Source: an uncultured Alistipes sp.
GTDB taxonomy: Bacteria; Bacteroidota; Bacteroidia; Bacteroidales; Rikenellaceae
NCBI GenBank assembly: GCA_944320685.1
Contig: CALUIK010000003.1
Span: 177,259-241,258, forward strand
Length of the DNA: 64,000 nt
Reading direction: 5' to 3'
In this document: piece after piece, positions 43,419 to 52,200 of the stretch
Position numbering within the stretch: position 1 is the stretch's first letter
Layout: the number at the start of each line of letters is the position of its first letter
Program-made: the position numbers and the translations under genes
Notes under the pieces: model-generated
The model's database searches: none
The model's input: the letters and a program-made list of their open reading frames with translations, nothing else
Told to the model about the DNA's origin: nothing

Positions 43419-44717
43419 TCACTCCAGTATTTCGGCCTCGGCGTCGCCGGCCTCGTCCACCGAAATCAGCCGCACATGGCTTATACGGTTTATCAGGTCG
43501 CGGCGGTAGGGTGCCTTCACGCGGATGTAGTTGCCCGTGTATCCTGACATCATGCCTCCGCGCACGGTGCTCTCGAAGAGCACGTCGGCCTCGGTGCCTG
43601 TGTATCTGGCGCAGAAATCGCGGTGCAGTCTCTTGCACAGGGCATCGAGCCGCGCCGCCCGCTCGGCGGATACCGCCGCCGGAACCTTGCATGGCATGTC
43701 GACAGCGGGGGTACCGGGCCTTTCCGAGAATGGGAATATATGCAGGAAAGACGGCGTGAGGCGTTCCGCAAGGGTGTATGTCTGCATGAAATCATCCTCC
43801 GTTTCGCACGGAAATCCCGTGATGACGTCGATGCCTATGAAGGCGTCGGGCATGAGCGAACGCACTTTCCCTATGCGGTCGGCGAATTTTGCGGACGTGT
43901 AGCGGCGGCGCATCGAGGCCAGAATGCGGTCCGATCCGCTCTGGAGCGGTATGTGGAAGTGATGCTGGAATTTACGGGACGAGGCGCAGAACTCTATGAT
44001 CTCATCGGTGAGCAGGTTTGGCTCGATGGACGAGATGCGGTAGCGTTCGATTCCCTCGACACGGTCGAGCGCCCGTATGAGGTCGATGAACCGCTCGCCC
44101 GTTGTGCGGCCGAAGTCGCCGGTGTTTATACCCGTGACGACTATCTCCTTTGTCCCTGCGGCCGCGAGGGTCTTGGCTTCCGACACCAGATCGGCTATGG
44201 GCATGTTGCGGCTTGAGCCGCGGGCGTAGTGTATGGTGCAGTATGCGCACTTGTAGTCGCAGCCGTCCTGCACCTTGAGGAACGAACGTGTGCGGTCTCC
44301 CGACGAGAAGGCTGCGAAGAATCGTGTGAGCGACTCTGTGTCGCAACTGTATATTGCGGCGCGGCCCTTGCCATTCAGTTCGACCACACGTTGATATAGG
44401 TCGCCTTTGTAGTTGTTGCCCAACACTATGTCGACGCCCTCTATGGCTGCGATCTCGTGCGGTTTGAGTTGGGCATAACATCCCGTTACGGCGATTATGG
44501 CGTGAGGGTTGAGGCGGTGTATGCGGCGTATGAGGTTGCGGCATTTCTTGTCGGCGTGTTCCGTGACCGAACAGCTGTTTATTACGCACACGTCGGCTCC
44601 GGAGCACGATTCGATGCGCTCGAATCCCCCCTCCTCGAACATACGGGCGAGGGTGGAGCTCTCCGAAAAATTCATTTTGCAACCCAGCGTATGGAAACTG
44701 ACGCGACGCTTGTCCAT
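43419..44717 (-). CDS. mtaB: tRNA t6A37 2-methylthiotransferase MtaB
   Basis: MtaB adds the 2-methylthio group to N6-threonylcarbamoyladenosine 37 of tRNAs reading ANN codons. The 432-residue protein has the UPF0004 domain first (VSFHTLGCKMNFSESSTLAR, INSCSVTEHADKKCRN, VTGCYAQ: three cluster Cys). A radical-SAM core with DGCDYKCAYCTIHYARG (CxxxCxxC, about residues 150-157) follows, then HFHIPLQSGSDRILASMRRR and GIDVITGFPCETEDDF. The C-terminal TRAM-like domain ends near MSGYTGNYIRVKAPY. An ATG nine codons upstream is possible, but MDKRRVSFHTLGC matches the family start. The single gene is flanked by an AT-rich intergenic region. Confidence 0.94.
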   Translation of the reverse strand: MDKRRVSFHTLGCKMNFSESSTLARMFEEGGFERIESCSGADVCVINSCSVTEHADKKCRNLIRRIHRLNPHAIIAVTGCYAQLKPHEIAAIEGVDIVLGNNYKGDLYQRVVELNGKGRAAIYSCDTESLTRFFAAFSSGDRTRSFLKVQDGCDYKCAYCTIHYARGSSRNMPIADLVSEAKTLAAAGTKEIVVTGINTGDFGRTTGERFIDLIRALDRVEGIERYRISSIEPNLLTDEIIEFCASSRKFQHHFHIPLQSGSDRILASMRRRYTSAKFADRIGKVRSLMPDAFIGIDVITGFPCETEDDFMQTYTLAERLTPSFLHIFPFSERPGTPAVDMPCKVPAAVSAERAARLDALCKRLHRDFCARYTGTEADVLFESTVRGGMMSGYTGNYIRVKAPYRRDLINRISHVRLISVDEAGDAEAEILE

Positions 44718-44794
44718 AAATCGTGACTTTGTGTTTTTACACATTAATTAATAATGTGCGAAATTATAAAAAGTTGCCGGAAATGGAAAAACTT

Positions 44795-44825
44795 TTGATG
44801 CAATCCGATATTTGAAGTAAATTTG
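44795..44825 (+). promoter_or_regulatory. promoter of the znuB-like/lptF genes
   Basis: TTG (44795-44797) and TAAATTTG (44818-44825) are separated by 20 bp. Start codon 30 bp downstream. Confidence 0.75.
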
Positions 44826-44854
44826 CGGGCACCAAACCGAATGCCGGACAAACG

Positions 44855-45700
44855 ATGGATTTTTTCTGCGACATATTCCGTTACGAATATCTTATGAACG
44901 CCTTTCTGGCAGCCGTCTTTGCAGGTATCACATGCGGTATCGTCGGCACCTATGTCGTGGCGCGACGCATGGTATTTCTCTGCGGCGGTGTTACGCACGC
45001 CTCGTTCGGCGGTCTCGGCATAGCCGTCTACATGGGGACCAACCCCATAGCGGGAGCCATGGTATTTGCCGTGCTTTCGGCCATAGGCATCGAGTGGGCG
45101 GGCGACCGCGGCCGCATACGTGAGGATTCTGCCATAGGCATCATCTGGTCGGTGGGCATGGCTGTCGGCGCGCTGTTCATGAGCCTTACGCCCGGCTATA
45201 CGTCGGGCGACCTGTCAAGCTACATGTTCGGCAGTATCGTTACCGTCACCACGCGCGATGTGGTCACGCTCGGGGTGCTGACACTGCTATGTGTCGTAGG
45301 GGCCGTACTGTGGTGGCGCCCCGTGATGTATCTGGCCTTCGACCGCGATTTCGCCGCAAGCCAAGGCATGGCCACACGTACGGCGTCGTATGCCATGGCC
45401 GTGATCGTGGCCCTGACCATAGTGCTGTCGATCCGCGTGATGGGCATAGTGCTGCTGCTGTCGCTCTTCACGATTCCCGCCGCCACGGCCAACGCTCTCA
45501 CCAAATCCTACGCCTCCATTACCCGCGGCGCCGCTGCCATAGCCGTCGCTGGCGCCGTGACGGGGCTTCTCATAAGCTATAATATGGAGGTGCCCCCCGG
45601 CGCCAGCATAATATTTACCCTCACCGTAGCGTTGATTGTGGTAAAACTGTTAACTTTGCGAAGCAAGAAATCGGCTGATGCGACTCAAAACCATACATAA
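44855..45700 (+). CDS. metal ABC transporter permease, ZnuB/ABC-3 family
   Basis: A 281-residue inner-membrane permease with 8-9 hydrophobic helices. It carries ABC-3 signatures: YEYLMNAFLAAVFAGITCGI in parts, VGTYVVARRMVFLCGGVTHASFGGLG (the TH-AxFGG motif), EDSAIGIIWSVGMAVGALFM, and RVMGIVLLLSLFTIPAATAN. ABC-3 permeases move Zn, Mn or Fe with an ATPase (ZnuC) and a periplasmic binding protein (ZnuA). Neither is next to this gene, so partners must lie elsewhere. Its end overlaps the lptF start by 23 bp. A second ATG at 44894 (MNAFLAAV) is possible as the start. The metal is not decided by sequence. Confidence 0.88.
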   Translation: MDFFCDIFRYEYLMNAFLAAVFAGITCGIVGTYVVARRMVFLCGGVTHASFGGLGIAVYMGTNPIAGAMVFAVLSAIGIEWAGDRGRIREDSAIGIIWSVGMAVGALFMSLTPGYTSGDLSSYMFGSIVTVTTRDVVTLGVLTLLCVVGAVLWWRPVMYLAFDRDFAASQGMATRTASYAMAVIVALTIVLSIRVMGIVLLLSLFTIPAATANALTKSYASITRGAAAIAVAGAVTGLLISYNMEVPPGASIIFTLTVALIVVKLLTLRSKKSADATQNHT

Positions 45701-47183
45701 GCTGGTTCTCAAATCATACCTCGGACCGCTCATTCTGACCTTCTTCATCATTACCTTCGTGCTGATGATGAATTTCGTGTGGCGTTACATCGACGAGTTG
45801 GTAGGCAAGGGCCTCGATGCGGGTGTCATCATAGAGCTTATCAGCTATGCAACCATAAACATGATCCCCATGGGGCTGCCGCTGGCCATGCTGCTGGCCG
45901 CTATCATGACCATGGGAAACTTGGGCGAGAACTACGAGCTGCTGGCGATGAAGTCGGCGGGCATGTCGCTCATGCAGATCATGAAGCCGCTGATAATAGT
46001 TGCCGTCTTCATCTCGATAGGCAGTTTCTTCGTCGTGAACAATCTCGTTCCGTACGCATATAAGCAGATGTGGATCATACTGTCCGACATACGCCGTCAG
46101 AAGCAGGTGCTGGAGTTCCACGACGGCCTCTTTTTCGAGGGCATAGACAATATGAGCATCCGTGTCGAACATCAGGACCCGCAGACGGGGCTGCTGTCGG
46201 GGGTACTCATATACGACAACCGCACCGCCAACGGCAACATGACCACCACCATCGCCAAGACGGGGTACATCCGTCTGACGCCCGACAAGAAGTTCCTGCA
46301 CGTGACACTCTACGACGGCGAGAACTACCAGCAGACGCGCAACAATCAATGGTATACGAAGAATGCCATGCGTCATGACCGCTTCGACGTTCAGGAGGCC
46401 AAGATACCAATGGACGGTTTCGATTTCCAGCGTTCGGACGACAACGAGATGATACGCAGCTCGCAGGCCAGAACCATCGTCGAACTGCAGCACGATATAG
46501 ACTCGCTGGATGAGACGGTAGTCAATATGACGGCCAAGTCGTATGAGCCGCTGCTTAGGGAGAATATTTTTGCCCGCGATATACAGGTGTTGCCGCTGCC
46601 CGACTCGCTGCGCAAGGACAAAAGCCGTTTCAAGGATGCCTGTATGATTGATTCGATCGGCAAATTGGACGTACGCGAGCGCAGCGCCCTGTGGAATTCT
46701 GCCCGTACCATAGCCCTTAATTCGCGTAATGCCTTCTCGTTCGACGAAACGGCGGCCAAGGACGCCCTCAACCAGCTCTACCGCAGCAAGGCCGACTGGC
46801 ACCGCAAGCTGGCGCTGCCGGTATCGGTGCTGATATTCTTCCTCATAGGGGCCCCTCTTGGTGCCATAATACGCAAAGGCGGCCTTGGCATGCCCATAGT
46901 TATTTCGATAGCTTTCTTCCTCATATATTATATTATCAGCATCTCGGGCGAGAAGATGGCCAAGGAGGGTACATGGAGTTCGTTCATGGGCATGTGGATC
47001 TCGACTTTCGTGCTCTCGCCCATAGCCGTCTATCTGATGATAAAGGGAACGAAGGACTCGTCGCTGCTCGATACCGACTGGTACCACGGCAAGTGGCTCA
47101 AGATAAAACAGCGTCTGGAACCTGTCACGTCGCGTGTCAGAACCGGTGTCATGACTGCCAAACACCGTTTCGGGCGGCGGTAG
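45678..47183 (+). CDS. lptF: LptF/LptG family lipopolysaccharide export permease
   Basis: LptF/LptG are the inner-membrane permeases of the LPS extraction complex (LptB2FG). The 501-residue protein has six transmembrane helices in two groups of three, at about residues 10-125 (LILTFFIITFVLMMNFVWRY; MGLPLAMLLAAIMTMGNLGE) and about 375-465 (LALPVSVLIFFLIGAPLGAI; GLGMPIVISIAFFLIYYIIS). A periplasmic beta-jellyroll-like domain (130-370) lies between them. This TM-jellyroll-TM layout is diagnostic. Bacteroidota versions are longer than E. coli LptF (366 aa), consistent with the extended middle. It overlaps the metal permease gene by 23 bp, so the two are co-transcribed. Confidence 0.9.
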   Translation: MRLKTIHKLVLKSYLGPLILTFFIITFVLMMNFVWRYIDELVGKGLDAGVIIELISYATINMIPMGLPLAMLLAAIMTMGNLGENYELLAMKSAGMSLMQIMKPLIIVAVFISIGSFFVVNNLVPYAYKQMWIILSDIRRQKQVLEFHDGLFFEGIDNMSIRVEHQDPQTGLLSGVLIYDNRTANGNMTTTIAKTGYIRLTPDKKFLHVTLYDGENYQQTRNNQWYTKNAMRHDRFDVQEAKIPMDGFDFQRSDDNEMIRSSQARTIVELQHDIDSLDETVVNMTAKSYEPLLRENIFARDIQVLPLPDSLRKDKSRFKDACMIDSIGKLDVRERSALWNSARTIALNSRNAFSFDETAAKDALNQLYRSKADWHRKLALPVSVLIFFLIGAPLGAIIRKGGLGMPIVISIAFFLIYYIISISGEKMAKEGTWSSFMGMWISTFVLSPIAVYLMIKGTKDSSLLDTDWYHGKWLKIKQRLEPVTSRVRTGVMTAKHRFGRR

Positions 47184-47269
47184 GGCCTGTCCTGATGCCG
47201 AGTTGCGAGTGGCGGCTTGCGGTGTGACCGGCGCTGTATGGTGGAATATCGTATCAAAAGTTATAGATC

Positions 47270-48244
47270 ATGTCAGGGAAGGAACTACGGATAGTATTTA
47301 TGGGAACGCCCGAATTCGCCGTGCCGTCGCTGCGGCGGCTCGTGGAGGAGGGGTATAATGTCGTAGCCGTGGTTACGGCTCCCGACAAACCTGCCGGCCG
47401 CGGCCAGAAACTGCACGAGAGCGACGTCAAGGCCGCCGCGCGCGGGTTGGGGCTGCCGGTGCTGCAGCCCGAGCGGCTCAAGGCACCCGAGTTCGTAGAG
47501 GCTATGCGTGCGTTACGGCCCGATCTGGGCATAGTGATCGCGTTCCGTATGCTTCCGGAGGTCATATGGGCCATGCCGCGTTACGGAACATTCAACCTGC
47601 ACGCCTCGCTGCTGCCGCAATATCGCGGTGCGGCACCCATAAACTGGGCCATAATCAACGGCGAGACACGAACCGGCGTTACGACGTTCCTGCTCAACCA
47701 CGAGATAGACAAGGGGGCGATAATCGCGCAGTCGGAGATGCCCATCGGCGCGGATGACACCGTGGGCACGATGTACGACAAACTCATGCACGAGGGCTGC
47801 CTCCTCGTTACGGAGACCGTGGACAAGATCGCTTCGGGCGACTATACGCCCGTCGAGCAGATGCACATAGACGAGGCGGGCCTTCGCCCCGCACCCAAGA
47901 TATTCAAGGAAGACTGCCGTATTGACTGGAACCGGCCGGGCCGTCGCATTGTCGATTTCGTACGCGGCCTGTCGCCATATCCTGCGGCGTGGATGTCGAT
48001 GAGCCGTCTGCGGGATGGCGTTGAGGAACGAACTTCGGCCAAGGTGTTCGAGGTACGTTTTGAGGCCGAGGAGAATGTCGGCGGTACGGGGCGCATCCTC
48101 TGCGACGGCCGCGAGAGTATCGCCGTGACGTGTGCCGACGGCGTGGTACATATCCTTGCGATGCAGATGGCCGGCAAGCGCCGCATGGGCAACCGCGACC
48201 TGCTGCTGGGATTGAAGGACCTCGATACATATCATTGCGAGTGA
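47270..48244 (+). CDS. fmt: methionyl-tRNA formyltransferase
   Basis: Fmt formylates initiator Met-tRNA with 10-formyl-THF. The 324-residue protein has the start RIVFMGTPEFAVPSLRRLVE, VVTAPDKPAGRG, and the formyl-transfer site NLHASLLPQYRGAAPINWAI with the conserved N-H-D triad (N, H here; D in HEIDKGAIIAQSEMPI context). A C-terminal OB-like tRNA-binding domain begins at about residue 205 (FKEDCRIDWNRPGRRIVDFV, RGLSPYPAAWM). It starts 86 bp after lptF stops and may be read through from it. A strong bidirectional terminator follows. Length is normal. Confidence 0.96.
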   Translation: MSGKELRIVFMGTPEFAVPSLRRLVEEGYNVVAVVTAPDKPAGRGQKLHESDVKAAARGLGLPVLQPERLKAPEFVEAMRALRPDLGIVIAFRMLPEVIWAMPRYGTFNLHASLLPQYRGAAPINWAIINGETRTGVTTFLLNHEIDKGAIIAQSEMPIGADDTVGTMYDKLMHEGCLLVTETVDKIASGDYTPVEQMHIDEAGLRPAPKIFKEDCRIDWNRPGRRIVDFVRGLSPYPAAWMSMSRLRDGVEERTSAKVFEVRFEAEENVGGTGRILCDGRESIAVTCADGVVHILAMQMAGKRRMGNRDLLLGLKDLDTYHCE

Positions 48245-48266
48245 CCGTCATACCGGTGCCAAAAAC

Positions 48267-48301
48267 AAGCGGCAGACCTCCATTTCGGGGGTCTGCCGCT
48301 T
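48267..48301. terminator. bidirectional terminator between fmt and the subtilase
   Basis: AAGCGGCAGACC (48267-48278) pairs perfectly with GGTCTGCCGCTT (48290-48301), with three more inner pairs (one G-T). Convergent genes lie on both sides, with A-rich and T-rich flanks. Confidence 0.85.
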
Positions 48302-48317
48302 TCACAATGTCTTCACG

Positions 48318-49757
48318 TCAATCTCCAGTTGATACCGCCTTTTGTGCGGCGAGGTCCTTGCCCATCTCCCACGCCTTGACGAAGTCGGGTTCTCCGTAGC
48401 CCCATGTGTTGTCTGGCGCGTCGGCACGGTTGCCGCTGCGGCGTACGATGTCGATTATCTCCGTGGCCGTCAGCTCGGGCAGCGCCTGCCACAGGCTTGC
48501 CACCATGCCGCACATTACGGGTGTCGAGATCGAGGTGCCGTATGAGAATGTGCGTGCGCCGTTGCTGCCGATGACCTTGAGTCCTTCGCATACGACGTCA
48601 GGTTTGATTCGTCCGTCGTACGACCCGCCGCGCGAGGAGAAGAACATCACATCGCGGCTCTTACCGTGCTTAGAGTATAAAGTGGCGACAGAGCCTACGG
48701 TGAGGATGTTGTCGGCATCGGCCGGAACAGCTATAGTGCTTAGTATCTCCTCGCCCGAGTTGCCGGCTGCACAACATACAATCATACCCTTCGATGCTGC
48801 CATCGATGCCGTGCGCGATACGAGACGTGTGCGTCCGTTATGTTCGTATGATGGAACCTTGCCGTAAGGGGCGTCGTACGATCCGTATCCGAGCGAGCTG
48901 TTTATCACATCGGCGCCGACGCTGTCGGCATACTCTATGGCTGCGGCCCAGTTGTCCTCCTCGACGGGCTGTTCCGAATTGCCATCCTCCGATAAGAGAA
49001 GCCAATATTCCGCATCGGGAGCCGTGCCGACCATCACGTATGGCGTGTTGGCACCCATACACGAGAGAACCGCCTGCCCGTGGTCATTGTTCCAGCCGTA
49101 GGGCGATACGCCCGGCATCACGAAATTGTGCGTTCCGACAATGCGGGTGTTCTGCATCGCGGGGATGGTGTCGGTGTTGAGGAACCCGCCGTCGATGACG
49201 GCTATGCACATCCCTTCGCCGCGGAACCCTGCATCATGCAGCGGCAGACCGTTGAGCGACGTTATTTGATTCATGCCCTGCGCGTAGTATGACGTGTCGG
49301 GCTTGGGCGGCTCCTGCGAGAGCATGCCGTGGCGGTTTTTGTTGATATTGAGCGGCGATTTCTCGTAGTGTGCGACCTGAATTGCCTCCTTGACAAACGG
49401 CAGGGCGCGCACGGCATCCATCAGCGTGGTGTCCTCGCACTGCACCACAAGCGTGTTGTTCCAGCGGCTGCGGAGCAATACCTCGACACCCGTCGCGGCC
49501 ACCTTGCGTATGTATTTTCCGTATACGGGCAGGTCGGTGTAGTCGATGGCGAGCCCCTGCCTTTCGCGCCGTTCGATCGACCGTGACGAAAGATAACGCT
49601 CGGGATGCTTCAGAAGCGGGGCAGTACGGCGCCCCTTGTCCTTGAGGTAGACGCGGTACTTGTAGCAGGGTACGAACTGTTCGGTTTCGGGTTCCGCGCC
49701 CGCGGCGCGCAGCGATACGGTCATCGACACGAACAGCAGTAACAGGATCTTTCTCAT
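48318..49757 (-). CDS. secreted subtilisin-like serine protease (S8)
   Basis: A 479-residue exported protease. The signal MRKILLLLFVSMTVSLRAAG is followed by a propeptide-like region to about residue 140 and then the S8 catalytic domain. The triad is Asp189 in CIAVIDGGF, His226 in NNDHGQAVLSCMG, and Ser409 in SYGTSISTPVMCGM, with oxyanion Asn333 in CCAAGNSGEE. The C-terminus ends soon after the catalytic domain without a visible Por-type sorting domain. The upstream sn-glycerol-1-phosphate dehydrogenase gene ends 49 bp before its start, so they could share a transcript. Substrate unknown; peptide scavenging or surface processing is likely. Confidence 0.92.
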   Translation of the reverse strand: MRKILLLLFVSMTVSLRAAGAEPETEQFVPCYKYRVYLKDKGRRTAPLLKHPERYLSSRSIERRERQGLAIDYTDLPVYGKYIRKVAATGVEVLLRSRWNNTLVVQCEDTTLMDAVRALPFVKEAIQVAHYEKSPLNINKNRHGMLSQEPPKPDTSYYAQGMNQITSLNGLPLHDAGFRGEGMCIAVIDGGFLNTDTIPAMQNTRIVGTHNFVMPGVSPYGWNNDHGQAVLSCMGANTPYVMVGTAPDAEYWLLLSEDGNSEQPVEEDNWAAAIEYADSVGADVINSSLGYGSYDAPYGKVPSYEHNGRTRLVSRTASMAASKGMIVCCAAGNSGEEILSTIAVPADADNILTVGSVATLYSKHGKSRDVMFFSSRGGSYDGRIKPDVVCEGLKVIGSNGARTFSYGTSISTPVMCGMVASLWQALPELTATEIIDIVRRSGNRADAPDNTWGYGEPDFVKAWEMGKDLAAQKAVSTGD

Positions 49758-49806
49758 GCGTCAGTGTTTAAATCGTATATATCTGTAAATTAGTATGGTA
49801 TATGCG

Positions 49807-51165
49807 CTATGCCGTCTGCCGCCCTATCTCCCATACGCCGCCGCGGCCGAATATGCCGTCGATCCATGTGTCGAGCATTCCTGCACGCAGTCCGAGGTCG
49901 GGCAGTCCATAGCGGCGCCGTATCTGACGTACACGGTGTATGTCGGCTTTCATCTGCAGGCGTGGAATCCCAATATCTTCGGGCCGGACCGGCGCCCCTA
50001 CGGTACGCAGCATGCGGTACATCTCATCGAAGGTGTAGCATTGCGCCTGCAGGCGCGCCTTCAGGTCGGGCCAATTATCCTTTACGCACTTCAACTGCCT
50101 GCGGACTTCGTCGCGGTCGCTGTATTTGGCCATAACCTCGTTCACGGCCGCTTCGGCGAATGGCTCGCCGCGGAACAGCTCTTCGGCCCCGCGCCGCACC
50201 TCGCCGGCACTTTTCCATGCGGCGGTGCAGCGGTCGACATCGAGCCTCGTGAAGTCGGTAAGGTACATACGGTCGAACATGGCGCACATGAAGAGTGTAC
50301 CGACACTCACTTGAAACCCGTGCGACGGGGTAACACCGTTGTACGTATGGTTGCGCATGTTCCACAGATGGCTGAAGAGATGGTCGGTACACGATGCCGG
50401 ACGGCTCGAACGTGCGGCCTGCATGGCGAAGCCGCTGAGCATCAAACCCTCGACGAGCGGCTCTATGGCCTCGGGGCGCAGCGCCGCGACACCTTCGGGG
50501 TCGGCGAGCGCCTGCTTCAGTCCGTCCTGTACGATATGCCACGCGACATCATGTATGGGTTCTACACCTATAAAATCGGCTATAAGCCATTCGGCCCCTG
50601 CGGGTATTTTGGCGGCGAGGTCGGCATATCCCGCGGCGGTCATGGGGGCAGGGGCCGCGGCCATGACACCCACGTCGGCGACGATGGCGCGGGGGGCGGG
50701 GCAGGTGAAGGTCTGCTTCATACCCTTGTATGTTATCGACGCCCCGAAAGAGGAGTATCCGTCGACCGAAGCGGCCGTAGCCGCACACATGTATTGTCTG
50801 CCGTTATGGTAGGCGGACAGTTTGCACAGGTCGTTTATAGTGCCGGCACCGACGGCGACCGGGATGGCGTCAGTGGCGGCAAGGCGTGCGTCGAGCATCT
50901 TGACATAACGCCAATCGGCGTGCAGGGCGGCATCGGTAAATATGAACGGTTCGTCGCACCTTATGCCGGCGGCCGCGAGATGTCCGTACACGGCACTGCC
51001 AGCGGCTCGCCAAGTATTGTCGTCGGCGACGACCAAAGCTCTTTTTTGTGGAAAAACATCCGTGAACATTTGCGGCAGGCGGTCGAGTATGCCGATGCCG
51101 ATCTCCATGGCAGCGGTATCAGTGGCGGCGGCCAAAGCGTCGGCTGTACTTTGGTTGTTTTTCAT
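49807..51165 (-). CDS. sn-glycerol-1-phosphate dehydrogenase (AraM/EgsA family)
   Basis: The family reduces dihydroxyacetone phosphate to sn-glycerol-1-phosphate, the archaeal-type backbone stereoisomer. The 452-residue protein has the iron-dependent-dehydrogenase fold: AVGAGTINDLCKLSAYHNGR (nucleotide and substrate loop), ATAASVDGYSSFGASITYKG, CPAPRAIVADVGVMAAAP, MTAAGYADLAAKIPAGAEW, and metal-ligand His residues in PSHGFQVSVGTLFM and the NMRNHTYNG region. It is longer than archaeal enzymes (about 350) by a C-terminal helical extension. The start is fixed by the promoter just upstream. Bacillus AraM is the bacterial precedent. No glyceryl-phosphate prenyltransferase gene is beside it. Confidence 0.87.
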   Translation of the reverse strand: MKNNQSTADALAAATDTAAMEIGIGILDRLPQMFTDVFPQKRALVVADDNTWRAAGSAVYGHLAAAGIRCDEPFIFTDAALHADWRYVKMLDARLAATDAIPVAVGAGTINDLCKLSAYHNGRQYMCAATAASVDGYSSFGASITYKGMKQTFTCPAPRAIVADVGVMAAAPAPMTAAGYADLAAKIPAGAEWLIADFIGVEPIHDVAWHIVQDGLKQALADPEGVAALRPEAIEPLVEGLMLSGFAMQAARSSRPASCTDHLFSHLWNMRNHTYNGVTPSHGFQVSVGTLFMCAMFDRMYLTDFTRLDVDRCTAAWKSAGEVRRGAEELFRGEPFAEAAVNEVMAKYSDRDEVRRQLKCVKDNWPDLKARLQAQCYTFDEMYRMLRTVGAPVRPEDIGIPRLQMKADIHRVRQIRRRYGLPDLGLRAGMLDTWIDGIFGRGGVWEIGRQTA

Positions 51166-51186
51166 ACGATGGGACAATTTTAGCCA

Positions 51187-51217
51187 CAAATATAAAAAAA
51201 ATATATGCGGAAGCAAA
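51187..51217 (-). promoter_or_regulatory. promoter of the glycerol-1-phosphate dehydrogenase gene
   Basis: TTTG (51217-51214), 19 bp, TATATTTG (51194-51187) on the minus strand; the -7 box is 22 bp before the ATG. Confidence 0.8.
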
Positions 51218-51528
51218 TCGTGCCGTTGCGGAAGGAATCCATTAATTCCGAACACAGGGTCTCTGCCGCCACTTTCCCGCCCCCTCTCCTCTTGGCCGCG
51301 GCGCACATGCCGGCCAAAGGTTTCATGAGGTGTTCAATGGCTTTTAACGGGCTTCTGCATATATGGAGAAAAGCCGTGTAAGGAGACAAATAGATAAAAT
51401 AATGTGGTTTTCGGACATGCCGTCGGGATATGTTGTGTTATCCTGAATACCGAATCTCGTGGTTTTACGCCTTGTAAGGCGATGCCGGTTCAGGAATTAT
51501 GGGTTTTACTGACACCTGCCCCTGCACG

Positions 51529-51561
51529 AAAATGCCGACCCCGCTTTAAGGCAGGGCCGGC
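51529..51561 (-). terminator. intrinsic terminator after mgsA
   Basis: On the minus strand an 11-bp stem GCCGGCCCTGC with GCGGGGTCGGC (two G-T pairs), a 6-nt loop, then ATTTT. It lies 26 bp after the mgsA stop. Confidence 0.75.
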
Positions 51562-51586
51562 GATGGGTCCGGAATATGCGCACGCT

Positions 51587-52060
51587 TTATTTTAGGCTGC
51601 GTTCGATATATGACGTATAGTCTTTTAATACGGGAGTGTACTCTTCGTGAGCCATCAGCGGCGACGATATGAGAAAGTCGGCTGACGAGCGGTTGATTGC
51701 CGTAGGCACGTTGTAGAGCGTAGCTACGCGCAGCAGGGCCTTTACGTCCACGTCGTGCGGCTGTGCCGACATCGGATCCCAGAAGAATATGAGCATGTCT
51801 ATGTCGCCGTTGGCGATCATGGCGCCAAGCTGCTGGTCGCCGCCCAGCGGACCCGACTTGAGCATTGTTATGTCGAACCGTGAGTTCGCGGCATCCTTGC
51901 TGCGACGCTCCATGAGCGTCTCGGCAACGATGCGTCCCGTGGTCCCCGTACATACCAGACGATGCGAGAGCAGTTTCTCCCAGTTCCACGCCACCCATTC
52001 GGCAAGATCGTGTTTCATGTTGTCATGCGCCACCAAGGCTACCGTCAATCTTTTATCCAT
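51587..52060 (-). CDS. mgsA: methylglyoxal synthase
   Basis: MgsA converts dihydroxyacetone phosphate to methylglyoxal and phosphate, a glycolytic overflow route. The 157-residue protein begins LTVALVAHDNMKHDLAEWV, then CTGTTGRIVAETL, the catalytic SGPLGGDQQLGAMIANGDID (catalytic Asp and phosphate loop), LIFFWDPMSAQPHDVDVKAL, and NVPTAINRSSADFLISSPLM. All family motifs are present and the length is standard. It is monocistronic, with its own terminator. The next gene downstream also uses dihydroxyacetone phosphate but has its own promoter. Confidence 0.96.
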   Translation of the reverse strand: MDKRLTVALVAHDNMKHDLAEWVAWNWEKLLSHRLVCTGTTGRIVAETLMERRSKDAANSRFDITMLKSGPLGGDQQLGAMIANGDIDMLIFFWDPMSAQPHDVDVKALLRVATLYNVPTAINRSSADFLISSPLMAHEEYTPVLKDYTSYIERSLK

Positions 52061-52113
52061 AACTTTAAATTTACGGGCCGAGCCCGATAAAACAATCCTA
52101 TGCGTCGCAACGG

Positions 52114-52121
52114 CAAAAATA
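52114..52121 (-). promoter_or_regulatory. -7 box for mgsA
   Basis: TATTTTTG on the minus strand, 53 bp before the ATG. No matching -33 is seen. Confidence 0.4.
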
Positions 52122-52200
52122 CGGAAATATATATGCCGTGACTCTCTGCAAATGTTAAAATGCGGCTACGTTACTGTGGCAATCGGCACATGCGGAGAAT

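Larger units (their letters stand above)
51166..51586. other. 421-bp intergenic region, no gene seen
   Basis: It holds the glycerol-1-phosphate dehydrogenase promoter at one end and the mgsA terminator at the other. The middle 300 bp contain only short open frames without family resemblance, and I see no RNA gene. Confidence 0.5.
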
